DNA of 64,000 nucleotides from Eutrophocola salsuginis (lineage in GTDB: Bacteria; Pseudomonadota; Gammaproteobacteria; Pseudomonadales; Pseudohongiellaceae). Position numbers and translations under genes: made by a program. Positions 45,024 through 54,963 of this stretch are shown here, piece after piece. The DNA lies in the NCBI GenBank assembly GCA_038147195.1, contig JAYQTB010000004.1, forward strand, positions 744,001 through 808,000, read 5' to 3'. Under the pieces are notes generated by a model. It had not been told where the DNA came from, ran no database searches, and was given only the letters and a program-made list of their open reading frames with translations. Position 1 is the stretch's first letter. Each line of letters opens with the position of its first letter.

Positions 45024-45299
45024 GTGAACAAATCAGAATTAATTGACGCTGTTGCTGTAACCGCCGATTTACCAAAAGCCGCTGCTGCCCGTGCTATTGA
45101 TGCTATGACTGATGCAATAGCAGCATCGCTGAAATCAGGCAATTCTGTATCACTGGTCGGTTTCGGCTCGTTTAATGTCAAGGATCGCCCGGCCCGCACC
45201 GGCCGTAATCCGCAGACTGGTGCTCCGATCAAGATTGCAGCTGCACGTGTACCCTCTTTCAAGGCTGGCAAAGCACTGAAAGACGCAGTCAATTCCTGA
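45024..45299 (+). CDS. hupB: DNA-binding protein HU (beta type)
   Basis: 91 residues, standard HU length. MNKSELIDAVA start, then SVSLVGFGSFNVKDRPARTGRNPQTGAPIKI including the DNA-arm signature GFGSF and RxxRxGRNPxTG, and a KAGKALKDAVN ending. It begins at GTG 45024 after AAGGGGAT. HU bends and compacts DNA as a dimer. Its position after lon identifies it as the HupB (HU-beta) paralogue. Own promoter upstream and a clear terminator downstream. Confidence 0.96.
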   Translation: MNKSELIDAVAVTADLPKAAAARAIDAMTDAIAASLKSGNSVSLVGFGSFNVKDRPARTGRNPQTGAPIKIAAARVPSFKAGKALKDAVNS

Positions 45300-45362
45300 T
45301 ATAATTCGGTTCCTTCTGTAGGGGCCGATTCTAGAAAGACGCTAGAGCAAGTTCCTTGAGAG

Positions 45363-45391
45363 GGCGCATCATTGATGCGCCTTCTGTTTTT
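45363..45391 (+). terminator. Rho-independent terminator after hupB
   Basis: An 8-bp perfect stem GGCGCATC/GATGCGCC (45363-45370, 45374-45381) with a 3-base loop, followed by TTCTGTTTTT. It lies 64 bases after the hupB stop. Confidence 0.9.
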
Positions 45392-45532
45392 AGTAAAGAC
45401 CAGTTTTTGGATTACCCATGTTGCGAGTGGTTTCCAGTAACCGGTTTGTTAAATAAAAAACGGATTTGCAGCATTGCCGACATGCCTGCTGCGGGTTTGA
45501 AAAATAGATTTGTTAATACCTGGATTTGGGAA

Positions 45533-47419
45533 ATGCTGCAAAAAATTCGTGATAACAGTCAGGGCGTGGGCGCTAAGATTTTTGTCTGGTTTATCATCGT
45601 CGTTTTCGGTGCTTGGGGTGCCAGCACTATCGTTTCCAGCGTGCTGACTTCTAATCCAGCAGTGTCGGTAAACGGCGTGGATATCGATGAGCTCCAGGTG
45701 GAGCAGAACACCCAGCGTCGGATCCAGCAAGAGATTGAGGCCCTAGGTCCGGATGCCGACCTCTCCAGTATCGACGAGGATGCAATCAGAGCCACTGCCA
45801 TGGATGAACTGATCCAGCGCGAACTCGTTCTGCAGGCTGCCGAACGCGCCGGCATGGTGGTTTCTTCCCGTACCATCGATCGCGGCATAGCCCAGACCTC
45901 TGACTTTCAGATTGATGGCGTATTCAATGCCGAGCGGGCGCAACTGGTCCTGCAGAGTATTGGTTATACGCCCAATTCCTACCGGTCCGCCCTGGCTTCA
46001 GAGGGTCTGGTCAACCAGACCACCTTCACCCTGGGTCTGTCAAGTTTCGTTACCCCTAATGAAATTCTCCAGCTTGCTCGCCTCCTCAATGAAACCCGCG
46101 ATATCCGATACCTCCTTATCAACATGGATGACCAGCTCACAAGCATGGAAGTTACAGACGAGGAGATCCTGGCGTACTACGAGACTAACCAGGCGCGTTT
46201 CATGAAAGAAGAACAGGTGTCCCTTGCGTATGTGGAAATTGACAAGGACACCATCTTTGATGAGGTCAGCGTCACTGACGAACAGATCAGCCAGCGTTAC
46301 GAGGAAGAGCAATTGGAGTTCCAGTCGCAGGTCGAACGCCGTGCATCTCACATACTGCTGGAAGCCTTTGATGAAGATGGCTATGGCGAGGCGCTCATCC
46401 TAGCTGAGGATCTCAAGGCCCGAATCGACAGCGGAGAGAGTTTCGAAGACCTCGCCGCCGCATATTCCAATGACCTCGGCTCTGCAGAAATCGGTGGTGA
46501 CGTTGGTTATACCACCGGCCAGAACTTCGTCGAGGAATTTGAGCAGGCACTCAGAGAACTGGAAGTAGGGCAGATTTCGGGCCCCGTGAGGACAGAGTTC
46601 GGTATCCACTTGATTAAGCTGACCGAGCAGAATCAATCAACACTGGAGTCCCTTGCAGACAGTCGAGAACGCATCGAACGTGATCTTAAAACCACTCAGG
46701 TAGACACTATTTTCCTGGAGCGTTTCGAGGAACTTGGCAACCTAGCCTTTGAATCTTTTGACTTGCAGGATCCTGCCGAAATCATGGGTCTGGAAATTAA
46801 GACAACCGGGCTATTCGGTCGCAGTGGGGGCACCGGTATTGCTGCGAATCGGGATGTTATCAATGCCGCATTCGGTTCGGAAGTGCTGCTGGATGGCCTG
46901 AACAGCAACCTGATTTCTCTGACACCATCCAGAAGCGTAGTGGTCCGCCTGGTGGAACACAACCAGCCGGCACTGGAAGCCCTGGAAGACGTACGCGGTG
47001 AGATCCGTATCGAACTGCAGTTTGCAAAGGTAAGCGAGCGCGCTGCTGAACTGGGTCAGTCCATTTCGGACAGCCTACAAAATGGTGGCAATATCGATAC
47101 GATCCTGGAAGCCCAGAATCTTACTTGGAACCAGCTTAATGAACTGGAGCGCAACAACCAGCTGTTACCCCCAGAGCTGGTGAACAATATCTTCAGCATG
47201 GTTGAACCGGCTGATGGCAGCGTGAATGTGGAAGGTTTCCAGCTCGCTTCAGGCGCCTACGTGGTTGTCGAACTGCAGCAGGTCAACCCGGGTACCATCG
47301 AGGATTTCGAGGAGGCCGAACTGGCCAGCCTGAAGAATTTCCTGGAACAGCAGCAGGCAGACAGCGAACTTAGTGCGCTGATCATTGGCCTGCAAAACCG
47401 CGCCGACATCCAGCGCTGA
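45533..47419 (+). CDS. ppiD: Periplasmic folding chaperone PpiD
   Basis: 628 residues from ATG 45533 (MLQKIRDNSQGVGAK, a typical PpiD start); the open frame extends upstream over the hupB terminator and is rejected. One membrane helix (about 15-33), a SurA-like N-terminal chaperone region, a parvulin PPIC domain (about 263-365, RRASHILLEAFDEDG and GDVGYTTGQNFVEEFEQAL) and a C-terminal chaperone lobe. PpiD is anchored in the inner membrane near SecYEG and helps outer-membrane proteins fold. Last gene of the quality-control island. Confidence 0.93.
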   Translation: MLQKIRDNSQGVGAKIFVWFIIVVFGAWGASTIVSSVLTSNPAVSVNGVDIDELQVEQNTQRRIQQEIEALGPDADLSSIDEDAIRATAMDELIQRELVLQAAERAGMVVSSRTIDRGIAQTSDFQIDGVFNAERAQLVLQSIGYTPNSYRSALASEGLVNQTTFTLGLSSFVTPNEILQLARLLNETRDIRYLLINMDDQLTSMEVTDEEILAYYETNQARFMKEEQVSLAYVEIDKDTIFDEVSVTDEQISQRYEEEQLEFQSQVERRASHILLEAFDEDGYGEALILAEDLKARIDSGESFEDLAAAYSNDLGSAEIGGDVGYTTGQNFVEEFEQALRELEVGQISGPVRTEFGIHLIKLTEQNQSTLESLADSRERIERDLKTTQVDTIFLERFEELGNLAFESFDLQDPAEIMGLEIKTTGLFGRSGGTGIAANRDVINAAFGSEVLLDGLNSNLISLTPSRSVVVRLVEHNQPALEALEDVRGEIRIELQFAKVSERAAELGQSISDSLQNGGNIDTILEAQNLTWNQLNELERNNQLLPPELVNNIFSMVEPADGSVNVEGFQLASGAYVVVELQQVNPGTIEDFEEAELASLKNFLEQQQADSELSALIIGLQNRADIQR

Positions 47420-47655
47420 TCACTGCACATCAGGCCTGATTTCGCATTAAGCCGGGCTTTTTAGTTGCCTCCTTCATCACCGCCTGAAATGCGACTCAGC
47501 GTAATGTTCAGCCCAATCCCGGTAGACTTGAGTGGAAATGGGGATTATTCTTAATTCCTTGTTATTTCGGGAATATTCCATCCAAGAACTCTGACAGGCC
47601 ACAGCAAAACGTCTTTCGTTTCGCATACAGCAACCCTGAACCAGCTAAGTTTTCA

Positions 47656-49302
47656 ATGAGAATTTCAATCATGATGCCCATCCCAGCCCAAATTATGACA
47701 TTGTCCCTGATCCTGTTGCTCTCGGCGTGCGGTGGGGGCAGCGGTGCAGGTACACGAGTTGAGGTTGGTAACAGGGATGGCGTGATGCATTTTGGTAACG
47801 GCACCGAGCCCCAAGGTTTAGATCCCCACCTCGTCACCGGCGTTCCCGAGCACCACATCATCACATCGATTTTCGAAGGTCTGGTGACCAAAAATCCCTA
47901 CACATTAGAGCCGGAACCGGGCGTAGCTGAGAGTTGGGATATTAGTGAAGACGGCCGTGTGTACACATTCCATTTCCACGAAAACGCCAGGTGGAGCAAT
48001 GGCGATCCTGTCACAGCCGAGGATTTCCGCTGGTCCTGGGAGAGGGCACTGCACCCCGCCTTGGGCAGTCTTTACAATTACATGTTTTTCCCGATCCTTA
48101 ACGCTGAAGCTTATGCCACTGGCAACCTCAAGGATTTCAGTCAAGTTGGTGTAAAGGTCATTAATGACCTGACCCTGGAAGTGACGCTCAGGGAGCCAAC
48201 ACCTTACATTCTTCAGCTCTTCGATCACTACAGTACATTTCCTGTACATCCGGCTACTGTCCTTGCGCACGGGGCACCCACCGATCGATTTTCACAGTGG
48301 TCACGTGAGGACAATATTGTCACCAATGGTGCCTTCGTATTGAAAGAGTGGCGCGTCAATGACGTAATCCGTGTCGAGAAGTCGACGTATTACTGGGATG
48401 CCGACAATGTCAACCTGAATGGCATCGCCTTTTATCCAACTGAAAATATCGTCACGGAAGAACGCATGTTCCGCGATGGTCAGTTGCATTACACGCAGGA
48501 TGTTCCTCTCGACAAGATTCCCGTATACCTGGCGGAACGCCCGGAACTGATCCACATTGCCCCTTATCTCGGCACCTACTATTACCTAATCAACACCAAA
48601 CGCGAGCCTTTCAACGATGTGCGAGTAAGGAAAGCGCTGGCCATGGCTATAGACAGGCAGTTGCTATCAGAAACCGTCCTGGAAGGTATCGTATTTCCTG
48701 CCTATGCCCTCGTGCCCCCTGGCACCCTGGGCTACCAGCCGCCCAAGACGTTCGACTTCGATCCTGAACAGGCCAGGCGCCTGCTGGCAGAGGCCGGTTA
48801 CCCAGAAGGTAGAGACTTTCCCGCCTTTGACATTCTCTACAACACTCAGGAAAGCCACCAGAAAATCGCCGTGGCGATACAGCAAATGTGGCGTGATGTC
48901 CTTGGCATTGGAGCTACCCCAATGAACCAGGAATGGAAGGTCTACCTGGATTCCACGGACAATTCCAATTATTCAGTGGCCCGTCGTGGCTGGATCGGTG
49001 ATTATGTTGATCCCAATTCATTTCTAGACATGATGATTACCAATGGAGGCAACAACAAGACCGGGTTTAGTGACCTGCGCTATGATGAGTTGATTCTCCG
49101 CGAGGCGCCGAAACAGCTAAGCCAGGAAAAACGTAACGCCATGTACCTAGATGCGGAAACCATTCTCATGGATGCCATGCCGATCATTCCGATCTATACG
49201 TACCAGAGTAAACACCTAGTGGATCAGTCCGTTAAGGGCATGCCGGGTAACATCATGGATTACACCAACTGGAAATACGTGTCCCTGGAATCCTCAAACT
49301 AG
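47656..49302 (+). CDS. oppA: Oligopeptide ABC transporter, substrate-binding lipoprotein
   Basis: 548 residues. Lipoprotein signal with lipobox LSAC (Cys25), so tethered in the periplasm. Family-5 solute-binding protein: EPQGLDPHLVTG, FEGLVTKNP, SWDISEDGRVYTFHFHENARWSNGDPVTA, and RVRKALAMAIDRQLL. Such proteins bind di- to oligopeptides, sometimes other solutes. The permease genes follow 17 bases downstream. Several in-frame ATGs sit at the start (47656, 47671, 47674, 47695); the longest gives a full signal peptide. Confidence 0.9.
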   Translation: MRISIMMPIPAQIMTLSLILLLSACGGGSGAGTRVEVGNRDGVMHFGNGTEPQGLDPHLVTGVPEHHIITSIFEGLVTKNPYTLEPEPGVAESWDISEDGRVYTFHFHENARWSNGDPVTAEDFRWSWERALHPALGSLYNYMFFPILNAEAYATGNLKDFSQVGVKVINDLTLEVTLREPTPYILQLFDHYSTFPVHPATVLAHGAPTDRFSQWSREDNIVTNGAFVLKEWRVNDVIRVEKSTYYWDADNVNLNGIAFYPTENIVTEERMFRDGQLHYTQDVPLDKIPVYLAERPELIHIAPYLGTYYYLINTKREPFNDVRVRKALAMAIDRQLLSETVLEGIVFPAYALVPPGTLGYQPPKTFDFDPEQARRLLAEAGYPEGRDFPAFDILYNTQESHQKIAVAIQQMWRDVLGIGATPMNQEWKVYLDSTDNSNYSVARRGWIGDYVDPNSFLDMMITNGGNNKTGFSDLRYDELILREAPKQLSQEKRNAMYLDAETILMDAMPIIPIYTYQSKHLVDQSVKGMPGNIMDYTNWKYVSLESSN

Positions 49303-49319
49303 ACACGGGCAGAAGTCGC

Positions 49320-50249
49320 ATGTGGCGTTTCATCGGTCTTCGCAGTTTACAGGCCATTCCGGTCATACTCGGGGTGATCACCATAACCTTCTTCCTGGTC
49401 AGGGCAGCCCCTGGCGGCCCATTCTCCAACGAAAAAGCCGTATCACCACAGGTACAGGCCGCGCTGGAAGCGCAATACCGCCTGGACCAGCCACCCCTGC
49501 AGCAATACTTGGCCTACCTGACCGACCTGGCTCACGGTGACATGGGACCGTCCTTTTATTACCCAGGCAGGCGCGTTAACGAACTGATTTTGCAAGGCCT
49601 CCCTATCACAGCGGAACTGGGTCTTTATGCCTTGTTGATTGCCCTGGTCATTGGCACAGCGGCGGGGGTCATCGCCGCACTGAAACCGAATACCCTGCAG
49701 GATTACGCCCCCATGACGCTGGCCATGGTCGGAATCTGCATGCCGTCTTTCCTACTGGGTCCGACCCTGGTGCTAGTCTTTGCCATCTGGCTGGATTGGC
49801 TCCCAGTCAGTGGTTGGGGTGCCAGCTATGGCGACAAAATCCTGCCCTGCATCACACTCGGTGCCATGTATGCGGCTTACATTGCCCGGCTCAGCCGCTC
49901 AGGCATGCTGGAAGTGATGTCTCAGGATTACCTGCGCACCGCGCGTGCGAAAGGTCTACCGGAGTATGTGGTCGTGTTGAAGCATGGCCTGCGCGGGGGG
50001 TTGTTGCCTGTGATCAGTTACCTGGGGCCCGCTTTCGCGGCCCTGCTGAGCGGCTCGTTCGTGGTGGAAACCGTATACCAGATCCCCGGTATTGGTCGTT
50101 TCTATATTCAGGCGGCCTTCAACCGCGATTACACGATGATCCTGGGCACCACGGTGTTTCTATCGACACTTATCGTCGCCTTCAACCTCCTCTCGGATAT
50201 CATCGCGGCCTGGCTGAATCCCCGGTTGCGTTACCAGTTCAGGAAATGA
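49320..50249 (+). CDS. oppB: Oligopeptide ABC transporter permease, OppB type
   Basis: 309 residues, integral membrane. N-terminal helix (RSLQAIPVILGVITITFFLVR), a periplasmic stretch with APGGPFSNEKA, then five more helices and the coupling motif SRSGMLEVMSQDYLRTARAKGLPEYVV (EAA loop that contacts the ATPase), then IPGIGRFYI. One half of the Opp/Dpp membrane channel together with the next gene; 9 bases separate them. Confidence 0.92.
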   Translation: MWRFIGLRSLQAIPVILGVITITFFLVRAAPGGPFSNEKAVSPQVQAALEAQYRLDQPPLQQYLAYLTDLAHGDMGPSFYYPGRRVNELILQGLPITAELGLYALLIALVIGTAAGVIAALKPNTLQDYAPMTLAMVGICMPSFLLGPTLVLVFAIWLDWLPVSGWGASYGDKILPCITLGAMYAAYIARLSRSGMLEVMSQDYLRTARAKGLPEYVVVLKHGLRGGLLPVISYLGPAFAALLSGSFVVETVYQIPGIGRFYIQAAFNRDYTMILGTTVFLSTLIVAFNLLSDIIAAWLNPRLRYQFRK

Positions 50250-50258
50250 TGTGACGCC

Positions 50259-51152
50259 ATGAACGAGACTGCAACCATAGGCAACATCACGAAGCCGGTT
50301 CAGCGCGGCACTTCCCTTTGGGAAGATGCAGTCGTCAGGCTGCGCAAGAACCGGCTCGCCATGATCGGTCTCAGTTATCTGGTGGTGGTTTTGATTCTTT
50401 GCCTGCTAACACCATTGATTGCGCCTTATGGTTATGAAGAGCAAAATCTAAGACTGGGTGCCAGCCCGCCCTCGGCCGAACACTGGCTTGGTACCGACAC
50501 CTTCGGCCGCGATTTGATGACGCGCATTCTCTACGGTGGCAGGATCTCCCTGCTGGTCGGTTTTATCGCCACTGCTGTGGCGCTCGTTATCGGTGTGACC
50601 TACGGCGCGATAGCGGGTTACGCGGGCGGAAAGATCGACGCGTTCATGATGAGGCTGGTGGATATCTTATATGCCCTGCCTTTCATGATTTTCATCATCC
50701 TGCTCATGGTGGTGTTCGGTCGTAACCTGCTTTTGTTGTTCCTGGCGATCGGCGCGGTTGAATGGCTGGTGATGGCGAGGATCGTACGAGGCCAGGTCCA
50801 GAGTCTGCGCCAGCAGGAATTTGTCGAGGCGGCCGTGTCCCTGGGCCTGTCGCCACCGGCAATAATTTTCAGGCACCTGATTCCCAATGCATTGGGTCCC
50901 GTGATCGTTTACACGACGCTGACCATACCCAACGTCATGTTGCTTGAGGCTTTCCTCAGCTTCCTCGGGCTGGGCATCCAGCCACCAGAGTCCTCTTGGG
51001 GCCTATTGATATCCTACGGGGTAGAAACCATGGAGGAATATCCATGGTTGCTCGTATTTCCAGGTCTGGCACTCACCCTGACGCTGTTCGCCCTCAATTT
51101 CGTCGGTGACGGTCTGCGTGACGCCCTGGATCCCAAGGCATCCAAGGACTAA
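50259..51152 (+). CDS. oppC: Oligopeptide ABC transporter permease, OppC type
   Basis: 297 residues. N-terminal cytoplasmic segment and helix, LGTDTFGRDLMTRILYGGRISL (OppC N-domain signature), further helices, and the EAA coupling loop RQQEFVEAAVSLGLSPPAIIFRHLIPN. Partner of OppB. It ends with DALDPKASKD and the fused ATPase gene starts 10 bases later. Confidence 0.92.
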   Translation: MNETATIGNITKPVQRGTSLWEDAVVRLRKNRLAMIGLSYLVVVLILCLLTPLIAPYGYEEQNLRLGASPPSAEHWLGTDTFGRDLMTRILYGGRISLLVGFIATAVALVIGVTYGAIAGYAGGKIDAFMMRLVDILYALPFMIFIILLMVVFGRNLLLLFLAIGAVEWLVMARIVRGQVQSLRQQEFVEAAVSLGLSPPAIIFRHLIPNALGPVIVYTTLTIPNVMLLEAFLSFLGLGIQPPESSWGLLISYGVETMEEYPWLLVFPGLALTLTLFALNFVGDGLRDALDPKASKD

Positions 51153-51162
51153 GGTGCTGAGT

Positions 51163-52777
51163 ATGCCTTTGCTTTCAGCCAGGGACCTGTCCATCTATTT
51201 CCACACCCGTAACGGCATAGTGAAAGCCGTTGATGGTATCAATTTCGACGTGGAAGCCGGCAAGACGCTGGCGATTATCGGCGAGTCGGGTTCAGGCAAG
51301 TCGGTGGCCTGTTACAGCATGCTAGGCCTGGTACCCATGCCACCCGGGCGAGTGGAGTCTGGTCAAGTTATGTTTGGTGGTCGCAATCTGCTGACACTAT
51401 CTGAGCGCGAGCTGCGCAAGGTAAGAGGAAAGGGAATATCCATCATATTTCAGGACCCCATGACCAGTCTTAATCCCTACCTGAGAATCGGTGACCAGCT
51501 CATCGAACCCCTGAGGCTGCATTTCGGCATGAGCAGGAAGGACGCCTGGCAGAAAGGAATCGAGATTCTCGAGGAAGTGGGTATCAAGAATGCCACCCAG
51601 CGCATGAATGCGTGGCCGTTCGAATTCTCGGGCGGCATGCGACAGCGCGTGGTGATCGCCATGGCGCTGGTTACCGAGCCGGATGTCATCATTGCCGACG
51701 AACCTACCACCGCACTGGATGTCACCGTCCAGGCGCAAATCCTTAGACTGCTCAAGGAGCTCCAGGTGCGTCGTAATATCGGCGTTATTTTCATCAGCCA
51801 CGACCTTAGCGTGGTAGCTGATATCGCCGACGAGATAGCGGTGATGCAAAACGGCAAGTTCGTGGAGCAGGGCGATCATAATGCCATCTTCAAAAATGCC
51901 ACCAACGACTATACGAAGAAACTGCTGGCTGCAGTCCCAAATTCGCAGAAAACAGCAACCGCAGGCCTGGCAGAGCCGCTGGTCAGCGTGCGAGACGTCG
52001 TAATCGAGTTTCCGGGCGGCAAGGTCGGAGATGCCGTAAGGGCCGTGGACAATGTCAGTATCGATATTTATCGCCACGAAATTCTTGGGCTGGTTGGAGA
52101 GTCCGGGTCGGGTAAATCGACACTGGGTCGTACCATCCTTGCGCCTGCTGGAACCGACCAGCGGGTCGGTAACTTTTGCCGGCAAAGATATCAGCCACTA
52201 TTCCCATGCACGCATGAAACCATTGCGGCGCCAGATGCAGATGATCTTCCAGGACCCCTATGCCAGTCTCAATCCGCGCATGACCGTTTATGACACGCTG
52301 TCCGAGCCGCTCCTAGTGCACAAGATATGCAATCGCAAGACCCTGGATAATGAGGTGTATGCCCTTATGGACTCGGTTGGGCTGGCCCGCGAAAGCGTAC
52401 TGCGTTATCCCCACGAATTTTCCGGAGGTCAGCGCCAGCGCATCGCCATCGGAAGGGCGATCGCCACGAAACCTGCATTCATCGTCGCCGATGAACCGGT
52501 ATCTGCACTGGATGTCACTATCCAGTCTCAGATCCTCGATTTACTCTTAGCACTTGTTGACCGTTTCAATCTGACCATGCTGTTCATTTCGCACGACCTG
52601 GGAGTGGTTCGTTACTTATCGGACCGGATCGTGGTCATGAAAGGAGGCTGCCTGGTAGAAAGCGGTAGCGTGAGTGATGTTTTCGACAATCCTGCACAGG
52701 AATACACGCGCAATCTGCTCAGTGCCATTCCCGGCAAGGATCTCTTTACTTCAGAAACTATCGATTCACCAGGCTAG
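51163..52777 (+). pseudogene. Fused OppD-OppF double ATPase, single-base frameshift in the second half
   Basis: Starts at ATG 51163. The first ATPase domain is complete: Walker A GESGSGKS, signature SGGMRQRVVIAMAL, Walker B VIIADEPTTALD, and a SHDLSVVADI switch. A linker leads to the second domain, which starts GESGSGKSTLGRTIL; then an extra G at 52141 (CTTGCGCCTG) shifts the frame. Dropping it gives TILRLLEPTSGSV, and the rest is intact to 52777: IFQDPYASLNP, SGGQRQRIAIGRA, VADEPVSALD. The complete form would be about 538 residues, like YejF/GsiA-type fused ATPases. If the base is real, the importer loses its second ATPase unless a ribosomal slip occurs. Conserved flanks favour a sequencing error or very recent mutation. 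Confidence 0.85.
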
Positions 52778-52794
52778 ACCTTTAGTCCTTTTCC

Positions 52795-53568
52795 TTAAAA
52801 AGAATCCTTCCAGCTCCTGATTATTCCAAATACCTCATCGGGTGCGCTGACAAGGCGTCCGCTCTGGCCATGCGCCGCTGCAATGATGTCTGCGTCTGTG
52901 CAGCGCAGGAAGGGATTAGTCTCCAATTCCGCCCTGATTGTGGTGGGTACTGTCGGCATATCCTGTTCCCGTCGCACCTTCTCGCGGCTCATCCGGTCGG
53001 CCAGGGGTGCGCTGTCGGGCGTTACCACGTGCGCGAACGCCAGGTTGGCCAACGTATATTCATGGGCGCAGTAAACCATGGTGTCAGGGGGGAGGACTGC
53101 CAGTTTCTGCAACGAGCCGTACATCATGCGGTGTGTGCCTTCGAACACACGCCCGCAGCCGCCGGCGAACAGGGTGTCGCCGCAGAACAGGATAGGGGGA
53201 TTGCCCTCTGCAAAATAGGCGATGTGATCGAGAGTATGGCCGGGGATCTCAAGCACCCTGAAAGTCTCACCGAAGATGTTTACTGTATCGCCCTGGCCGA
53301 GTTTGCGAGTGACCGCATGGATATTGGAAGAATCAGGTCCGTATACTGGCACGTCAAATGCCTGCAGTAATTTGCCAATGCCGCCGGTGTGGTCACCGTG
53401 GTGGTGGGTAATAAAAATCACGGCCAGTTCGAGGTCGTAGTCCGTAAGGTGACGCAGAACAGGCTCGGCATCGCCGGGATCGACAATACCGCACTGCCTA
53501 CTACCTTCTGCATGAAACAGCCACAGGTAATTGTCATTGAAGGCGGGGATTGGTGTGACATTGAGCAT
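52795..53568 (-). CDS. gloB: Hydroxyacylglutathione hydrolase (glyoxalase II)
   Basis: 257 residues. Metallo-beta-lactamase fold with the binuclear metal motif THHHGDHTGG (His55, His57, Asp59, His60), PGHTLDHIAYF, FCGDTLFAGGCGR and the glyoxalase II C-terminal domain (YCAHEYTLANLAFA and NPFLRC). It hydrolyses S-lactoylglutathione in methylglyoxal detoxification. It is divergent from the methyltransferase gene, the same gloB/yafS/rnhA/dnaQ layout as in E. coli. It converges on oppDF. Confidence 0.95.
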   Translation of the reverse strand: MLNVTPIPAFNDNYLWLFHAEGSRQCGIVDPGDAEPVLRHLTDYDLELAVIFITHHHGDHTGGIGKLLQAFDVPVYGPDSSNIHAVTRKLGQGDTVNIFGETFRVLEIPGHTLDHIAYFAEGNPPILFCGDTLFAGGCGRVFEGTHRMMYGSLQKLAVLPPDTMVYCAHEYTLANLAFAHVVTPDSAPLADRMSREKVRREQDMPTVPTTIRAELETNPFLRCTDADIIAAAHGQSGRLVSAPDEVFGIIRSWKDSF

Positions 53569-53669
53569 GGTGTTCTCCTGCAGAGGGCGGGGTCTGTCGC
53601 ATGTCCCCGGGGTCTCCGGTATGATATCTAAATTCTTCGCACGCTGCTGGAGCGATAAGCAGGTAGATC

Positions 53670-54485
53670 ATGATCTGGAAAACCCACAGAGACACTCTTG
53701 ACAGCCCGGGCTTCTACGATGCGATGAATGGCTGGTACCAGACACCGCTCGGCGAGCGCCTGCTGCAGGCCGAACAATCTCTCCTGGAACATTACCTGCC
53801 TCGGCGTTTCGGCTACCACCTGCTGCAGATCAGTTGCGCCAACCTGCCGCTGGTGAAAAGCAGCCCGATGGGCCACAAATTTTTCATTTCTCACAGCGCA
53901 GACGGGCATAATTACAAAGGCGAAGGCACACGTTCGAGTATCGTGGCTAAGGGCGAAGCCATTCCGCTGGCTAGCGAGTCCGTCGATCTCGTTCTCCTGC
54001 ACCATGCATTGGACTACTCGTCGTACCAGCACCAGTTACTGCGCGAAGTGTCGCGGGTGCTCATCGCGGGCGGGCACATCGTCATCATCGGTTTCAACCC
54101 GATCAGCAGCTGGGGTATCCGTATGCATTTTCCCGGACGCAAGAAGGCTCCCTGGCATGGCAAACTACTCAGCAAGTTGAGGATCACCGATTGGCTGAAG
54201 CTGCTCGACTTCCAGGTTGAACAGGTTCAATACGGGGCTTATTCCCTACCGATAAATTCCCCCGGGGTTATCCGCTATTCCGGCATGCTTGAGAAACTGG
54301 CGACCAGATTGAACTGGCCCACGGGCGGTATTTACATGATTTCTGCCCGCAAGCAGGTATTGCCGTTAACACCTATCCAGACATCATGGCATGCGTTGGC
54401 CAGCCCCCATGTCGGCCTGTCCATCGCTGAGAACATCACCCGCGTTTCCCGTGACCTGCAACCCGCCAGCAATGAGGAAACCTGA
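53670..54485 (+). CDS. SAM-dependent methyltransferase, YafS-like
   Basis: 271 residues. Class I methyltransferase-like: an LLQISCANLPL first strand in place of the usual glycine motif, IPLASESVDLVLLHHALDYS (motif II/III region), and EVSRVLIAGGHIVIIGFNPISSWGIR. Its location between gloB and rnhA matches E. coli yafS. Function is unknown. The first glycine-rich SAM loop is not obvious, so activity is unproven. The rnhA start follows 13 bases after its stop. Confidence 0.8.
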   Translation: MIWKTHRDTLDSPGFYDAMNGWYQTPLGERLLQAEQSLLEHYLPRRFGYHLLQISCANLPLVKSSPMGHKFFISHSADGHNYKGEGTRSSIVAKGEAIPLASESVDLVLLHHALDYSSYQHQLLREVSRVLIAGGHIVIIGFNPISSWGIRMHFPGRKKAPWHGKLLSKLRITDWLKLLDFQVEQVQYGAYSLPINSPGVIRYSGMLEKLATRLNWPTGGIYMISARKQVLPLTPIQTSWHALASPHVGLSIAENITRVSRDLQPASNEET

Positions 54486-54498
54486 CTATAGTTTTCCC

Positions 54499-54945
54499 AT
54501 GGCTGACGAAGTACTGATCTACACGGATGGCGCTTGTCGCGGTAATCCTGGTCCCGGCGGCTGGGGCGCGGTCCTGCGCTACGGTGACAAAGAAAAACGC
54601 TTATATGGCGGCGAATCAGAGACCACCAACAACCGCATGGAATTGATCGCGGTGATCCGGGCTCTTGAATGCCTGAAGAACAACAAGCGACGGATCAGGA
54701 TCACCACCGATTCGAAATATGTCCTGAAGGGCATAACGGAATGGATCGAAGGCTGGAAGGCCAAGGGTTGGCGCACAGCTAGCAAGAAGCCCGTCATGAA
54801 CGCCGATTTGTGGCAGGCGCTCGATAAGCTTGTTCTGGAATATGATATCGACTGGCACTGGGTCAAGGGCCACAGCGGGCATCCTGAAAATGAACTGGCC
54901 GACGAGCTGGCCAATCGCGGCATCGACGAACTAGGCATTTTATAG
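54499..54945 (+). CDS. rnhA: Ribonuclease HI
   Basis: 148 residues from ATG 54499; a longer frame overlaps the methyltransferase and is rejected. Carboxylate active site: Asp10 (IYTDGACRGNPGPGGW), Glu48 (NNRMELIAVI), Asp71 (TTDSKYV) and the last Asp in ENELADELAN, with the His loop in VKGHSGH. It cuts RNA in RNA-DNA hybrids. Followed by dnaQ in the same direction after 18 bases. Confidence 0.97.
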   Translation: MADEVLIYTDGACRGNPGPGGWGAVLRYGDKEKRLYGGESETTNNRMELIAVIRALECLKNNKRRIRITTDSKYVLKGITEWIEGWKAKGWRTASKKPVMNADLWQALDKLVLEYDIDWHWVKGHSGHPENELADELANRGIDELGIL

Positions 54946-54963
54946 AAGGAGGCTCGCCAGGAT

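Noticed and set aside
47420..47655. Terminator after ppiD near AAGCCGGGCTTTTT
   Set aside because: The stem would have a one-base loop, so the structure is not convincing although the T-run is suggestive.
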